Source of the DNA: Candidatus Nitrosocosmicus sp.
GTDB taxonomy: Archaea > Thermoproteota > Nitrososphaeria > Nitrososphaerales > Nitrososphaeraceae
NCBI GenBank assembly: GCA_025934495.1
Contig: JAICXY010000009.1
Location: 1-59,284 of the forward strand
Reading direction: 5' to 3'
Length of the DNA: 59,284 nt
The notes beneath the pieces were generated by a model, which was not told the origin of the DNA, made no database searches, and saw only the letters and a list, made by a program, of their open reading frames with translations. Numbering within the stretch: position 1 is the stretch's first letter; every line of letters begins with the position of its first letter. The position numbers and the translations under genes are program-made. This document shows positions 9,271 to 19,418 of this stretch, piece after piece.

Positions 9271-10172
9271 CTAAAATCCCACAGTGATTGTTTGTATCTT
9301 ATATATAATGCGATTATTGATATATACATTGGATAACAAAAATAATATTGTCTCATCAATTTTTCTTTTTCTAATTTTAACATGTAATTACTTTTGAAGA
9401 AATTTAATGGCTTCATTGCTTCATTATAATCCATATTTGCATTTTTCTATTACTCGTGTTTTAATTTTGTGATGTTTTGCTGAACCGCTAATTTTATATT
9501 GTTTGTGGATACCTTTTACGTTGTATAAATTATAATAAAAAAATTTTATATGATCTCTATTGCAATTCTTATTTAAAATATTATAATATTTGTAAGAAAC
9601 TTATTTTATTGGATCGTTTTATATTTGAAAAAGAAAAAAGTAATTTGAAATAAAATAAAACTGGAATATTCATGTTGGTGTATGTGGAAATGAGTGATTA
9701 AAATATCTAAAACTTTCTAAAACGGCTATTGCCATTAAGGAATAAATTTATTCTATTGACGTTAATTTGGTGATTAAACAAAAAATTATCTAGACTCTAC
9801 TTTGGTGTATGCTTAATAATAAAGTTAAAGACATATCTTGTTCATAGCAACACTAATTGAATTATTTGCTATTTGTTTTACATTCTTGATATTAAAACGT
9901 TAAAAAACGATTTACTGAATTATGTAACAAAGCACCTTGATTTTCTACGAATTAGGTTCTCTTTCACAAATTTTTTGTATAATAATACATAAACCAAACT
10001 TGCTGGTTTTAAAACATTTGTCAAAACGATATACACATTAATTTTGATATGGTATTCATCTTATGATCTGCATTTTTGGGCTCGGTGATAGAAGAATAAA
10101 ATAATTTAAAAATTAATGCAATAAAAAATATTGGATTAAGAACCTTTCAAAGTAATTGGGGATCTTTTTGTA
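9271..10172. other. Long non-coding stretch with a dispersed repeat
   Basis: About 900 AT-rich bases without a credible gene. It contains one copy of the dispersed ~40 bp repeat (9893-9935), listed separately. Confidence 0.4.
9893..9935 (+). repeat. Dispersed intergenic repeat, copy A
   Basis: The core ACGATTTACTGAATTATG followed by TAACAAAGCA recurs in related form at 16631-16674, 32954-33010 and 45071-45129, always in the same orientation and between genes. A weaker partial match is at 46447-46477. It probably represents the end of a mobile element or a dispersed non-autonomous unit. Confidence 0.6.
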
Positions 10173-10340
10173 TTACCGCGGTTGCAAAAACGTCAAAATA
10201 TTGGCGTCAATTAAATGAGTACCTAGCGATTCAATTCCTATTGGAGCTATGAAAAGTATGTTGAAAAGAAATCTTAGTAAAATTACAATGATGATTATAG
10301 CTACTATGACCACAATTATAGTCCATAAAGTTCCTAGCAT
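10173..10340 (-). CDS. Small membrane protein, 55 aa
   Basis: ATG at 10340 on the minus strand gives MLGTLWTIIVVIVAIIIIVI followed by LLRFLFNILFIAPIG, one long or two short membrane segments, and a short polar tail. The strong hydrophobic start and regular reading frame suggest a real single- or double-pass peptide. No family is recognised, and the only neighbours are another small ORF and non-coding DNA. Confidence 0.45.
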   Translation of the reverse strand: MLGTLWTIIVVIVAIIIIVILLRFLFNILFIAPIGIESLGTHLIDANILTFLQPR

Positions 10341-10548
10341 TTTCTTATAATCTTATTTACTGCTTTGCATATTTACGTTGAGTTCAATTAACTGAGAAAA
10401 AAGTTAATGTATATGTTTATTAAACCTTTTACTATTTCTCCATCTAAATATGTGAAAATAAGATGTGCTTGATGTTATAAATAAAATCTGTGTCTTATTA
10501 TTGGTACTCTTTTATCAATTGTTTAACCATTTTTAATTACATTTAGAT

Positions 10549-10722
10549 TTATCCTCCTCCGGCACCAATTCCGCCACCAGAATTTTCAACTTCTAAATCT
10601 TGCAATTCCTTATCTGTTTCTGATTTTACCTTTGGAGAAGGTTTTAACATTTCCTTTTTTAATTCCTCACTATTTTCAACATCTTTGATATCTTTTTTTT
10701 GTTCGTTGGTATTTTCATTCAT
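10549..10722 (-). CDS. Small charged protein with Gly-rich tail, 57 aa
   Basis: ATG at 10722 (minus strand) opens a 57-residue hydrophilic ORF rich in Lys and Glu. It ends in a glycine-rich tail (SGGGIGAGGG). It is likely disordered and soluble, with no Cys and no hydrophobic segment. The terminal glycines superficially recall small archaeal modifier proteins, but there is no sign of a ubiquitin-like fold, so that reading is not supported. Protein-like composition favours a real gene of unknown function. Confidence 0.5.
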   Translation of the reverse strand: MNENTNEQKKDIKDVENSEELKKEMLKPSPKVKSETDKELQDLEVENSGGGIGAGGG

Positions 10723-11339
10723 ATTTGATAATGTGCATTAAAAATAATATAAGTATATATGATAACACAAGGACGTTCATTTTATCTTTGTTGTTACATT
10801 TATTAATAAGTAAGACAGACCTTTTTATCTAGTTTAATAACTTTTTATATAGAAATTGATTTTAATGCTTATACTGCAAACTGTAGATGTAGTTATTTTA
10901 TATATGTGAGAATATTGATATGCTCTTCTGCACTCTAATAATCCTCTATCTTTTTAATTATATAATTATTCTTTAAAAAATTTTGTTAGTGTTTTTTGTA
11001 TAAATCATACTTATTGATATAATTAAATGTTTTCAGTTTTGTAAATCATTCTAATAAAATACTCAACTAAACTGAACATTAAATATAATTAAATTAGATT
11101 ACACTTTTTTTACTTTTGATCTTCTATTATTGCCTTATATTTTTTGTATTGTTTTAACTCTTACTAAAAAAATTCTGATATATTAGATGGTTTAAAAATT
11201 ATCATTAGAATTAACAATATGGTCATCTTATTTAATGGACTTTTTAGTGCACTGGAGATGATGGTGGAACGATGTGATATGTTTAAAGAATACTTGATTA
11301 AATGATAGATGATAGTGCTCTGAAGATAGGTGAAGAAAT
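10723..11339. other. Intergenic upstream of the DUF72-PolY gene
   Basis: About 600 AT-rich bases. The leftward small ORF and the rightward fusion gene diverge from here. No repeat or RNA gene was recognised. Confidence 0.4.
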
Positions 11340-13355
11340 TTGAAATATTATGTTGGGTGCTCCGGATGGAAAAATCAGTCATGGGTTCGGGATTTTTATC
11401 CTGCTGGTTTAGATTCAAAGTATTTTCTATCATATTATTCTAAAGTTTTTAATTTTGTCCATGTTGATTTGAATGATAATCCAATTCCACCGAGTTCTTT
11501 AACAATACAGAAATGGTTAGAAGAAACCCCGGATGATTTTCGTTTTTCTATAACCATACCTTGGTATGTCGTAGAAGAGAGGTGTGGTAGTGGTAAAATA
11601 AAAAATATTGGTGAATTTTTGGAACTTTTGACACCATTACAAGACAAAATTCTTTGCATTATGATATCACCTCCAAAGACCATATCTTTAAAAGATGAAG
11701 GACGGAATTGGATTGAAAAAACATTAAATGAATGTACCTGTTATGGATATTCTGTTGTTTTTGATTTTAATAAGCCTTCTTGGTATCAAGATTTAACTTA
11801 TAACATACTCAAAAAATATGCTTCTTCTTTTGTGTGGTCGGATACAGGCTATAAAGGCTATTATCCTGCAGTAACTTCTGACTTTATTTTTCTTAAATTA
11901 TCTAGTTCTACTTTTGGGAAAAACAATGATGAAACAAGATGGATTAAATTAATCAAACAAAAAGAGAATGAATTTTTTTCTACAGAGACCAAAAATAAAA
12001 AATTCAATTTTGTAGTTGTAGTTGTAAATACACCTGATAATATAAATTCTATTACTGGTTTATTGAATTTGCAAGAGAAACAATTGTACAATTCTCAAGA
12101 TCAATCGACATTTCTTTGGACTGGAAAGGTTATAATGCATGTAGATATGGATGCTTTTTTTCCTGCCTGTGAAGAAATCCGAGATCCATCACTCAGAGGA
12201 AAAGCTCATGCTGTTATTATGACACCTGAAAGCAAAGGAAATATTACTAGAGGTGCGGTAGCATCTTGTTCGTATGAAGCTAGACAATATGGTGTTAGGT
12301 CTGCTATGTCTTTATTAAAAGCTAAAGAATTATGCCCTCATCTTATTTTAAAACCTGTAGATAAGCAATACTATGGTCAAATATCTCGTCAGGTGATGAC
12401 TTTATTGGAAGATTATGCAGATATAATAGAGAAAGCAAGTATAGATGAAGCATATCTTGATTGTACAAATAAAATTATATCTTACATCCATTCTATATCT
12501 CAATTTTCACAAATATCTGGAGATTCGGATGAAAATGCCGAGGTTGTAGAACCTGTTTCAAAAAAAAAAATACAAAAACTTTTTTCAGTTGAGGATTATG
12601 CTCAAAAAATTAAAAACTCCATTAAAGAACAATGCAATGGGCTGGTCTGTTCAGTAGGCGTTGCACCAACTAAATCTGCTGCAAAAATTGCATCAGCTTA
12701 TAAAAAACCAGATGGCCTAACTGTTGTTTATTCTCAGAATTTATTACAATTCCTTGAGTCAATGGAAGTGAATAAAATTTCAGGAATTGGTTTAAAAACG
12801 AATCAAATTTTAAAAGAAATGGGGATTAAAACTATTGGACAGCTAGCAAAATGTGATGTACAGAATCTAATTGAAAGATTTGGTAAAAAGAATGGATTAT
12901 GGATGTGGCATGTAGCTAATGGCCAGGACAATGAACCTGTATTACCAAGAGAAGATAGCATTTCAATAAGCACAGAAAAAACATTGCTAACGCCATATAA
13001 AGACAAGAAATCAATATTGGAATATCTTGTAAATGAAATAGCCGACGATGTTTATAAAAGAGTTAAAGGAAAAGGATATGAATTCAAAACAGTTGGTATT
13101 AAATTAGTGAGATCTAATTTTGTATTAGAAACAAGAGAAACAACATTTTCTACCTACCGTGATGACAAAGAGAGTATTACCTCTGCATTGGAGCCGCTAT
13201 TAGAAAAATTTCATCTGGATAAAATGAATGATAATGATGTGTTTAGCGAGATCGATTCTATATCTATACGAAAGTTGGGGATAAAGGTTTCCAATCTCTC
13301 TAAAATAGATAAAGAAAAATTACCATATCAAAAGACATTATTTGATTATATCTAA
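11340..13355 (+). CDS. DUF72 domain fused to Y-family DNA polymerase (Pol IV/DinB)
   Basis: One uninterrupted 671-residue frame holds two proteins that are normally separate. Residues 1-250 match DUF72 (YecE-like TIM barrel: YYVGCSGWKNQSWVRDFYP, WLEETPDDFRFSITIP). Residues about 263-671 are a Y-family polymerase: VIMHVDMDAFFPACEE (Asp269 metal ligand), SYEARQYGVRSAMS, ASIDEAYLD (Asp369/Glu370), VGVAPTKSAAKIAS, and the little-finger domain. An Asn/Glu-rich insert lies near 392-412. The C-terminus QKTLFDYI fits a PCNA-interacting (PIP) motif. The start is TTG because an in-frame TGA precedes it at 11331. The role is translesion DNA synthesis; the DUF72 contribution is unknown. Confidence 0.92.
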   Translation: MKYYVGCSGWKNQSWVRDFYPAGLDSKYFLSYYSKVFNFVHVDLNDNPIPPSSLTIQKWLEETPDDFRFSITIPWYVVEERCGSGKIKNIGEFLELLTPLQDKILCIMISPPKTISLKDEGRNWIEKTLNECTCYGYSVVFDFNKPSWYQDLTYNILKKYASSFVWSDTGYKGYYPAVTSDFIFLKLSSSTFGKNNDETRWIKLIKQKENEFFSTETKNKKFNFVVVVVNTPDNINSITGLLNLQEKQLYNSQDQSTFLWTGKVIMHVDMDAFFPACEEIRDPSLRGKAHAVIMTPESKGNITRGAVASCSYEARQYGVRSAMSLLKAKELCPHLILKPVDKQYYGQISRQVMTLLEDYADIIEKASIDEAYLDCTNKIISYIHSISQFSQISGDSDENAEVVEPVSKKKIQKLFSVEDYAQKIKNSIKEQCNGLVCSVGVAPTKSAAKIASAYKKPDGLTVVYSQNLLQFLESMEVNKISGIGLKTNQILKEMGIKTIGQLAKCDVQNLIERFGKKNGLWMWHVANGQDNEPVLPREDSISISTEKTLLTPYKDKKSILEYLVNEIADDVYKRVKGKGYEFKTVGIKLVRSNFVLETRETTFSTYRDDKESITSALEPLLEKFHLDKMNDNDVFSEIDSISIRKLGIKVSNLSKIDKEKLPYQKTLFDYI

Positions 13356-13455
13356 TAGTGTTTATAACTTATAGTAAAAATGCTGCATGAAATATTATTT
13401 GATTTATTGTTATTTTTATCTTTGTCCTGTTTTGTTACCTGATTTATCTTCATAA

Positions 13456-14603
13456 GATCTCTTGCATAGTTAGAATAGCTTACTATATGCTATATTGTAA
13501 GTGATTCATCAATTTCTTGTCCTTTTATTGCTTTCGTATGGCACAATATCAAAAAAATAGTACTTTTCAAATCATTCACTGCTGGCTTAACTCTACAAGA
13601 TTTTGATGATATTTACAAGAGACAGTAAAAAATATAAAAAACATGAAAATAGGATGCTTGTACAAAAGAAAAGATTGGGAAAGAGAAACAGTTACTAGAA
13701 GACACTTTGGCCGAATAAAAGGGATAGATTCCTAATGCTTTTAGTGTACTATTCCGTTTAGCTTATGTATTCAAACTTTATCAAAAATTTCCTCTATATT
13801 TTAGAAATTCCTAGTTTGTGTACTTATACTAATTGGTATATCGCCCTTAAATAACTTATATATTATGTGGATTTTTATTCAACCTTGATCAGAGCAATGT
13901 CTGCAGGGATATCAAAAGATATCTAGTTTGGTACGGCAATGTGTACCAAATCAACAAAAGATATACAACATTACAAAGAGGCTTCGAACTCCTGATGAGG
14001 TTGAACAATATTTTCCAAGCTTTCTTGCTTTTATCGATAGTGCTGAACAGCAACAGATTCCAAGATCTTTCGATAATTATAGAAAAAAGAAGACATTTTA
14101 TTCTTGAGGGGGAGAAGAAATACATCCTATTGTCAAAAATCAACTTGTGGTTAACAAATATGGTTTAGCTATTCATAAAATCGGATATAAAAAAGGAAGA
14201 AAATATGATTATATATTCGCATTTACAAGAATAAATATCCTGTCATAACAAAACAAGTTGTTACTGTAGCTGATCTAGGATACCAAGGTATAGAAAAAGA
14301 TAATCCAGATTAACTATCCACATTGCCATGTACAAAGAAAAGGGATCAATTTGTATCGGATGAAGATAAAGAGTATAACAGAATTCATTTAAAAAAAGAG
14401 ATGATGGTAGAGCATACATCATTTGTCAAATAAAAAAGTACAAGGTCCTGAATGATATATTTAGAAACAAATTAAGAAAGTACAATAGAATATCAGATAT
14501 AGTTGCAGGCCCGATAAACTATAGAATATCAAATTACCAGAACTAGGAGCAGACATAGAATACATGAGAATAATCTGAATTGTTTTTAATTATGTAAAAG
14601 ATC
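13456..14603 (+). mobile_element. Decayed IS5-type (DDE_Tnp_4) insertion sequence
   Basis: The left end GATCTCTTGCATAGTTAGAA and the right end TTAATTATGTAAAAGATC are imperfect inverted repeats bounding about 1.15 kb. Between them is a broken transposase. Fragments in several frames read SFTAGLTLQDFDDIYKR, RTPDEVEQYFPSFLAFIDSA (first catalytic Asp), YGLAIHKIGYKKGRKYDY, VVTVADLGYQGIEKD (second Asp), MMVEHTSF (catalytic Glu) and RISDIVAGPINYRI. Many stops and frameshifts show that it is dead. The ends are those of the MITE-like elements at 2131 and 7087, so this or a relative is their likely parent. Confidence 0.85.
13570..14545 (+). pseudogene. IS5-type transposase pseudogene
   Basis: Remnant of a DDE transposase of about 300 residues. 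The N-terminal part (FTAGLTLQDFDD), the DDE core and the C-terminal YRI motif are all recognisable, but spread over all three forward frames with internal stops, for example after KKKTFYS and after EKDNPD. All three catalytic acidic positions can still be read, so the gene died by frameshift and stop mutations rather than deletion. Boundaries are approximate. Confidence 0.82.
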
Positions 14604-14669
14604 TATATATTCAATAAGGACAAAAGGAATAATATGGGTAAGTCTATGTACATGTTGATAGTATAATAA

Positions 14670-16175
14670 ATGATATTAAAAAAAAGGATTAGCGGAAAAT
14701 CCAGAAAAATAATTTCTTTGCCTATTTTTGTAGTACTCTTATTAAGCCTTATAACTAATATTTTAATCATCGAAAGTAACGGTCATGTTTTACAAGCTAT
14801 GTCGTCAAAGTCATCATCATTGCCTGTAACTGTTGGTAATGGTACCAATAACAGTAATGATAAAAAAATACAAGTCCAACAACAACAACAACAACTACCA
14901 TCAAAACCCAAGACACATGAATATACACTTATTGCAGAAGATACCACATTAGAAATAGCACCTGGTATTCGTGTGGATGCTTGGACTTATAATGGTACTA
15001 TTCCAGGTCCTACTTTAACAGCAACAGAGGGTGATAGAGTTATAGTTCATTTTATTAACAAAACTCCACTACCGCATACTGTTCACCTTCATGGTGATCA
15101 TGCTAGCAAGGAAGATGGTGTATTTGAACAAGTGCCTGCTAATGGAACTTATACATATGATTTTATTGCCGAACCAGCTGGTGCACTAATGTATCATTGT
15201 CATGTTTCTCCAGTTATGCAGCACGTAAGAATGGGTTTGTACGGAGCTTTTATAGTTTATCCAAAAACACCTTTACCTCCAGCAAGAGAATATGTTTTTG
15301 TTGATGGTGAATATGATACTCAAAACCAATTAAATCCGTTACCAGAATATTATTTTTTTAATGGCTATGCTGAACAATATATGAATCATCCTCTTCCTGT
15401 AAAAACTAATGAAACTGTCCGAATTTATCTTATAAATGCAGGCCTCTCTCCAGCATATGGCATGCATATTCATGGAACATTATTTAAAGCGTATCCATCT
15501 GGCATTTGGGAGAACCCACCATTAAAAGTACAATCATGGGAATTGGCATCGGGTAATACTGCAATCTTGGAGGCCAAGTGGCCCTGGCCTGGTAAATATG
15601 TATTTCATTTCCATGGAATACCTGAAGAAAGAGGCGCGATGGGATACTTTGATGTTACAAATGCGACTGTCAACGCGGTCGATGGAAAGGATATATCCAT
15701 TTCAAAAACTATAAACATGAACGACTGGCAGATGAACCTGACAAATAGTTTACAGAAAGCAGACCCTAAAGGAAAGGTAACTGCAACAACTAATACCACT
15801 GCACCTGCAAAAAATAATAATGAAATGAGCAAAATGGTACATCAATCTTCCCCTTCCATATCTTCTTCCAATACTTCCACTGAAGTCTCGGTAGTAAAAG
15901 GAGCGGCTACCCTTGGCAGTAAAGCATTTTCGCCAAGTCCTCTTAAAATCAAAGTAGGGAGCACAGTTACATGGATAAACAATGATAATAATATACACAC
16001 CATTACATCTGGCAAACCAAATGCTCCTAATGCAGGTGAGGCATTTGATTCTGGTTTAACTGCTCTAATTATGCCAGCTAAAACCTTTTCTCACAAGTTT
16101 ACAAATACTGGGGAATTTTCATACTTTTGTAGATTACACCCTACTATGATAGGAACAATCGAGGTGGTTCCATAA
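14670..16175 (+). CDS. NirK-like two-domain multicopper oxidase with C-terminal cupredoxin
   Basis: This exported 501-residue protein has an N-terminal membrane anchor/signal (residues 15-35) and a Gln-rich linker. Two cupredoxin domains follow, with PHTVHLHG (H136, H139, H141), MYHCHVSPVMQHVRMG (H176-C177-H178, H185), MHIHG (H266, H268) and FHFHGIPEERGAMG (H313, H315). After a low-complexity linker comes a third, plastocyanin-like domain with H443, C487, H490 and M493. Spacing resembles thaumarchaeal NirK-type enzymes, but HLHG and HCH are laccase-like, and Leu190 aligns where NirK has its axial Met. It probably acts outside the membrane in nitrite/NO redox chemistry or as a copper oxidase; the exact reaction is unproven. 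It stands alone. Confidence 0.88.
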   Translation: MILKKRISGKSRKIISLPIFVVLLLSLITNILIIESNGHVLQAMSSKSSSLPVTVGNGTNNSNDKKIQVQQQQQQLPSKPKTHEYTLIAEDTTLEIAPGIRVDAWTYNGTIPGPTLTATEGDRVIVHFINKTPLPHTVHLHGDHASKEDGVFEQVPANGTYTYDFIAEPAGALMYHCHVSPVMQHVRMGLYGAFIVYPKTPLPPAREYVFVDGEYDTQNQLNPLPEYYFFNGYAEQYMNHPLPVKTNETVRIYLINAGLSPAYGMHIHGTLFKAYPSGIWENPPLKVQSWELASGNTAILEAKWPWPGKYVFHFHGIPEERGAMGYFDVTNATVNAVDGKDISISKTINMNDWQMNLTNSLQKADPKGKVTATTNTTAPAKNNNEMSKMVHQSSPSISSSNTSTEVSVVKGAATLGSKAFSPSPLKIKVGSTVTWINNDNNIHTITSGKPNAPNAGEAFDSGLTALIMPAKTFSHKFTNTGEFSYFCRLHPTMIGTIEVVP

Positions 16176-17072
16176 TATATGCAGAATTGGAGGACCATAT
16201 TTCGGACTTCATATCTAACAAATATTATTTAAAGAATTTATCATCCAATCAAAAAGTAAAATAATCCTATAAACCACCGATATCTTTGTCTCCTTATTAA
16301 CCTGATTTACATCGCTAACCCGAAATGATTTTGAATGATAGTAGTATAGTGGTTTTAATACCATTTTATATGATTCCTGGAACTTTATTAACTTCTGATT
16401 GCTTGATTAGCAAATTATTTTAATTTACTATTTTTTATAGAATGTGAATTAAAGTGATGTTCCTTTTTATACTGGTCTGCTTTGGTATAATAAAAACTGT
16501 TTTTACAACTGAAATAGATAGTAAAAAATTGTTTAGTTTCCTGATTTAGAATACATCTAAAATCATTCTTCGTCCATAGCAAATCATAGTGAATTATATC
16601 TATTTGCGTTATATCCTTCTTCCTTTTAAAGCGTTAATTAAAAACGATTTACTGAATTATACTATAAAGTATTGAAAAAACAAAATGTAACTTTTGATTT
16701 TTAGTTATATTTTTGATATTGTACCATAATAGTATTAATTATATTCAAGTCATTTTGTACCGTTTGTTATTTGTTCTTGTATGAGTTATTTTTATTTAAT
16801 GGTTCACTCATCTTGTGATTTAAGGCTGATTGTATGATGATATTATTTTCATTATTGTTTCTATTTTTAGTATGAATGTCTAGCATGAAATAATGTTTTA
16901 TTCTTTTATTTGTTTTATTTGTAAATAAATAATCCATTTTTTATATTTGTATTTGTTGCAAATTATATAAAAAATATACAGGATCCGCTAAAAAAAATAA
17001 ATTTTTTTTTTGTAACGAATTTATAAATATTAATAGGGTATATCGAGGATTGAATGTTGATAACAAAATAAT
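16176..17072. other. Non-coding stretch with dispersed repeat copy B
   Basis: About 900 AT-rich bases without a credible ORF. It contains the dispersed repeat at 16631-16674. A TATA-like TTTATAAATATT at about 17021-17032 probably drives the membrane-protein gene at 17073. Confidence 0.4.
16631..16674 (+). repeat. Dispersed intergenic repeat, copy B
   Basis: GCGTTAATTAAAAACGATTT followed by ACTGAATTATACTATAAAGT corresponds to copy A at 9893 (ACGATTTACTGAATTAT shared exactly). It has the same orientation, and its surroundings are non-coding. Confidence 0.6.
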
Positions 17073-17942
17073 ATGACGGATATAAATCCAATTAATGATT
17101 TAACATATAAAAAAACACTGAAATATCTTATTGTCATTCTATTTTTTAGTACAATACTTATTAGTTTGGGAATAATGTTGTCAAATGAGCATTATCGACA
17201 TTCTATTATCTATATTACATTAAATATTGCGGCAGGATTTGCTACTATTTTAGGTATGATTGCTCTTTATAGACACAAGATTATTGGAAGTCATGGCAAA
17301 TCATATTTATTTCTAACTCTGGGTATTGCATTGTGGTTTTTTGCAGATTTAAATTTATTGTATTTATATTTCTTCAATGGAATTGAAGAACAAAAACAAA
17401 TTTCTATTTCGGATATATTTTGGATTGGTGGATACATATTCCTTTCGTTACATCTAATATCTGTAATAAGAACAATTTCTATAAAAAAAATATCTAAAAC
17501 AATAGCAATCTCTTTAGTTATTGTAGTTATCTTTTTAATCTTTAATCTCATTCATTCCTCAATGCATAGTTTACTTATACACAATGGTGATATAAATAGG
17601 ATCGAAAAAGAATTTGGAATAATAAATTTGATAATTACCATTTTATATCCAATTTTAGATTTAAGTCTAATAATTCCATCTGTAATAATACTTGTAAATT
17701 TATATCCTGATTATCAACATTCTATACCATGGGTACTTTCATCATTATCTTTATTAATTAACGCAATAGCTGATAATGGATACGTTGATGATTTTATTAG
17801 AGGTTCATCAACTTTGTGGAAATGGGATTTATTCTATATCAATGACTTTATACTTATGGCTGTTGCATTGTATTGGTTTAATAAATTTCATATCTCCAAT
17901 TCGTTAAAGGAAAATAAAAATAAGAAAATAAATAATAAATGA
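17073..17942 (+). CDS. Multi-pass membrane protein of unknown function
   Basis: This 289-residue protein is dominated by hydrophobic helices: roughly residues 18-36, 45-65, 76-100 (ending in a YLYFF aromatic belt), 113-131, 140-160, 183-208, 217-236 and 255-270. That is seven or eight membrane passes, followed by a Lys/Asn-rich cytoplasmic tail (KENKNKKINNK). The topology resembles the 7TM sensory domains that precede histidine kinases, but no signalling domain follows. No family is recognised. It appears monocistronic. Confidence 0.7.
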   Translation: MTDINPINDLTYKKTLKYLIVILFFSTILISLGIMLSNEHYRHSIIYITLNIAAGFATILGMIALYRHKIIGSHGKSYLFLTLGIALWFFADLNLLYLYFFNGIEEQKQISISDIFWIGGYIFLSLHLISVIRTISIKKISKTIAISLVIVVIFLIFNLIHSSMHSLLIHNGDINRIEKEFGIINLIITILYPILDLSLIIPSVIILVNLYPDYQHSIPWVLSSLSLLINAIADNGYVDDFIRGSSTLWKWDLFYINDFILMAVALYWFNKFHISNSLKENKNKKINNK

Positions 17943-18005
17943 TCTAATTTTTTTATAATTGAAATCAAATGCGATTTATCTCCATATATAGGGCTCTAAT
18001 GTATT

Positions 18006-18116
18006 CTATTCTTCGACTTCTTGCTCGTCCTGTTCTTCTTGCTCGTCCTGTTCGGTATCTTCCAGTTCATGGGTTTCATCAATAATTTCCTCTCTTTCTG
18101 CTTCCTTATTACTCAT
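18006..18116 (-). CDS. Tiny highly acidic protein, 36 aa
   Basis: ATG at 18116 on the minus strand gives a 36-residue peptide consisting almost entirely of Glu, Asp and Gln (MSNKEAEREEIIDETHELED, then TEQDEQEEQDEQEVEE). A 15-bp near-repeat (GCTCGTCCTGTTC on the plus strand) encodes the duplicated QDEQE segment. It could be a small acidic, DNA-mimic-like or disordered protein; nothing more can be said. The repeat is visibly richer in GC than its surroundings. Confidence 0.45.
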   Translation of the reverse strand: MSNKEAEREEIIDETHELEDTEQDEQEEQDEQEVEE

Positions 18117-18546
18117 AATTACAACTTATCTAGTAATTATTTAAACATAAAAAATTTAATTTCAAATAGTTGAACTTAATCCAATATATATTTTATTTTA
18201 AAAGGATGAATCAATGAATATTAATATTACTACCATGTGCCTAAAAATAAAACAATGATGAATCTCGAAATTGCATCTGAATCAAAATTTATTTTTTAAA
18301 ATCTTTACTTGATTGAGTTATCCTGCTGAATTTTGACAACATTATTAGATTTATCGACATTATTATTATTAGAAATAAAACTATTATTGATACCATTATC
18401 GACATTCTATATCAATTTACTGATATCTTATTACTACTTATCTTTAATTATTAGAATGTAAAAAATCTTTACTTTCATTTATATATTGAAATTTAATAAA
18501 TTAAAAACATGTGATCTAATTTCAGTAATGTGTATATTTTGAATAG
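18117..18546. other. Intergenic, nothing recognised
   Basis: About 430 very AT-rich bases with a TTATTATTATT tract near 18360. No ORF or hairpin of note. Confidence 0.35.
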
Positions 18547-19257
18547 CTATAAAATATTTGATCCATTTATTTTAAGCCATTTTATTTTGTCTGGATAATT
18601 AATCATATGGTATTTTATTATTTTCCAAAATCTGTGTGAGTGATTTTTTTCTATAAGATGACTCATTTCATGTAAAACTACATATTCAATTACTTCTATT
18701 GGAGCTTTGATCAAATTTACATTTAAATTGATTATTCCTTTGTATGTAGCGCTACCCCATCTGCTCTTTAGGTTTTTTATTAATATTTTTTTTGGTCTTA
18801 TATTCAGTAAAATCGAATATTTTTCTATAAATTGATTAAAAATAATGGATGATATATTAAATAACCATTTTTCATATATTGTTTTAACTTTGTCTTTATT
18901 TACGTGCATTACAAATTCATTATTTGAGAATTCTAAATAGTCATTTTTATCTTTAACAATTTTTAGGATTACGTTTTTTCCAAGATATGGTAGTGTTGTA
19001 TTATTTTTGTAGGTTGGAAAAATGATTTCAGGTTTTTTTCCGCTATTTTCCTTTATTTTTTGTAATATCCATTCTGCTTTACTGTTCACTAAAGATTCTA
19101 TATCTTCTATAGATTTTGAAAATGGTGCTCGAATCAAAATATCATCATATTTTACCGTTATTTCACTTGTCTTTTTTCTTGCGGTTTTTATTATTTGAAA
19201 CTCTATTTCATTATTTTTATAAACAATTTTATGTTTTTGATTGGCTAAGAAAATCAT
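18547..19257 (-). CDS. YgjP/SprT-like zinc metallopeptidase (DUF45)
   Basis: This 236-residue protein matches the YgjP (DUF45) family. An N-terminal beta domain (residues 10-115) carries IRAPFSKS and AEWILQKI. The family motif LKSRWGS lies at 163-169. The metal site is VVLHEMSHLIEKNHSHRFW, with His196-Glu197-xx-His200 and a third ligand at His206 or His208. Members are soluble gluzincin-like peptidases, often near restriction-modification genes in bacteria. Here it is alone, so no substrate can be suggested. Length and all key residues are normal. Confidence 0.9.
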   Translation of the reverse strand: MIFLANQKHKIVYKNNEIEFQIIKTARKKTSEITVKYDDILIRAPFSKSIEDIESLVNSKAEWILQKIKENSGKKPEIIFPTYKNNTTLPYLGKNVILKIVKDKNDYLEFSNNEFVMHVNKDKVKTIYEKWLFNISSIIFNQFIEKYSILLNIRPKKILIKNLKSRWGSATYKGIINLNVNLIKAPIEVIEYVVLHEMSHLIEKNHSHRFWKIIKYHMINYPDKIKWLKINGSNIL

Positions 19258-19418
19258 AACTTTTTCTTCTCATTTTTTTAAAGCAAAAATCACAGATTAA
19301 TATTTATTTAATGAATGATTATTTTATTTGTTAGAGTAATTGGCAGATCGTATTATTTAATAATTTAAAAAAGAAATCCATGCGCTTTTTAAACCATTCT
19401 TAGTAATAATAGTAAGAT

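Noticed and set aside
10549-10722. Reading the Gly tail as a SAMP-type modifier
   Set aside because: The body is too short and charged, without the beta-grasp pattern of such modifiers.
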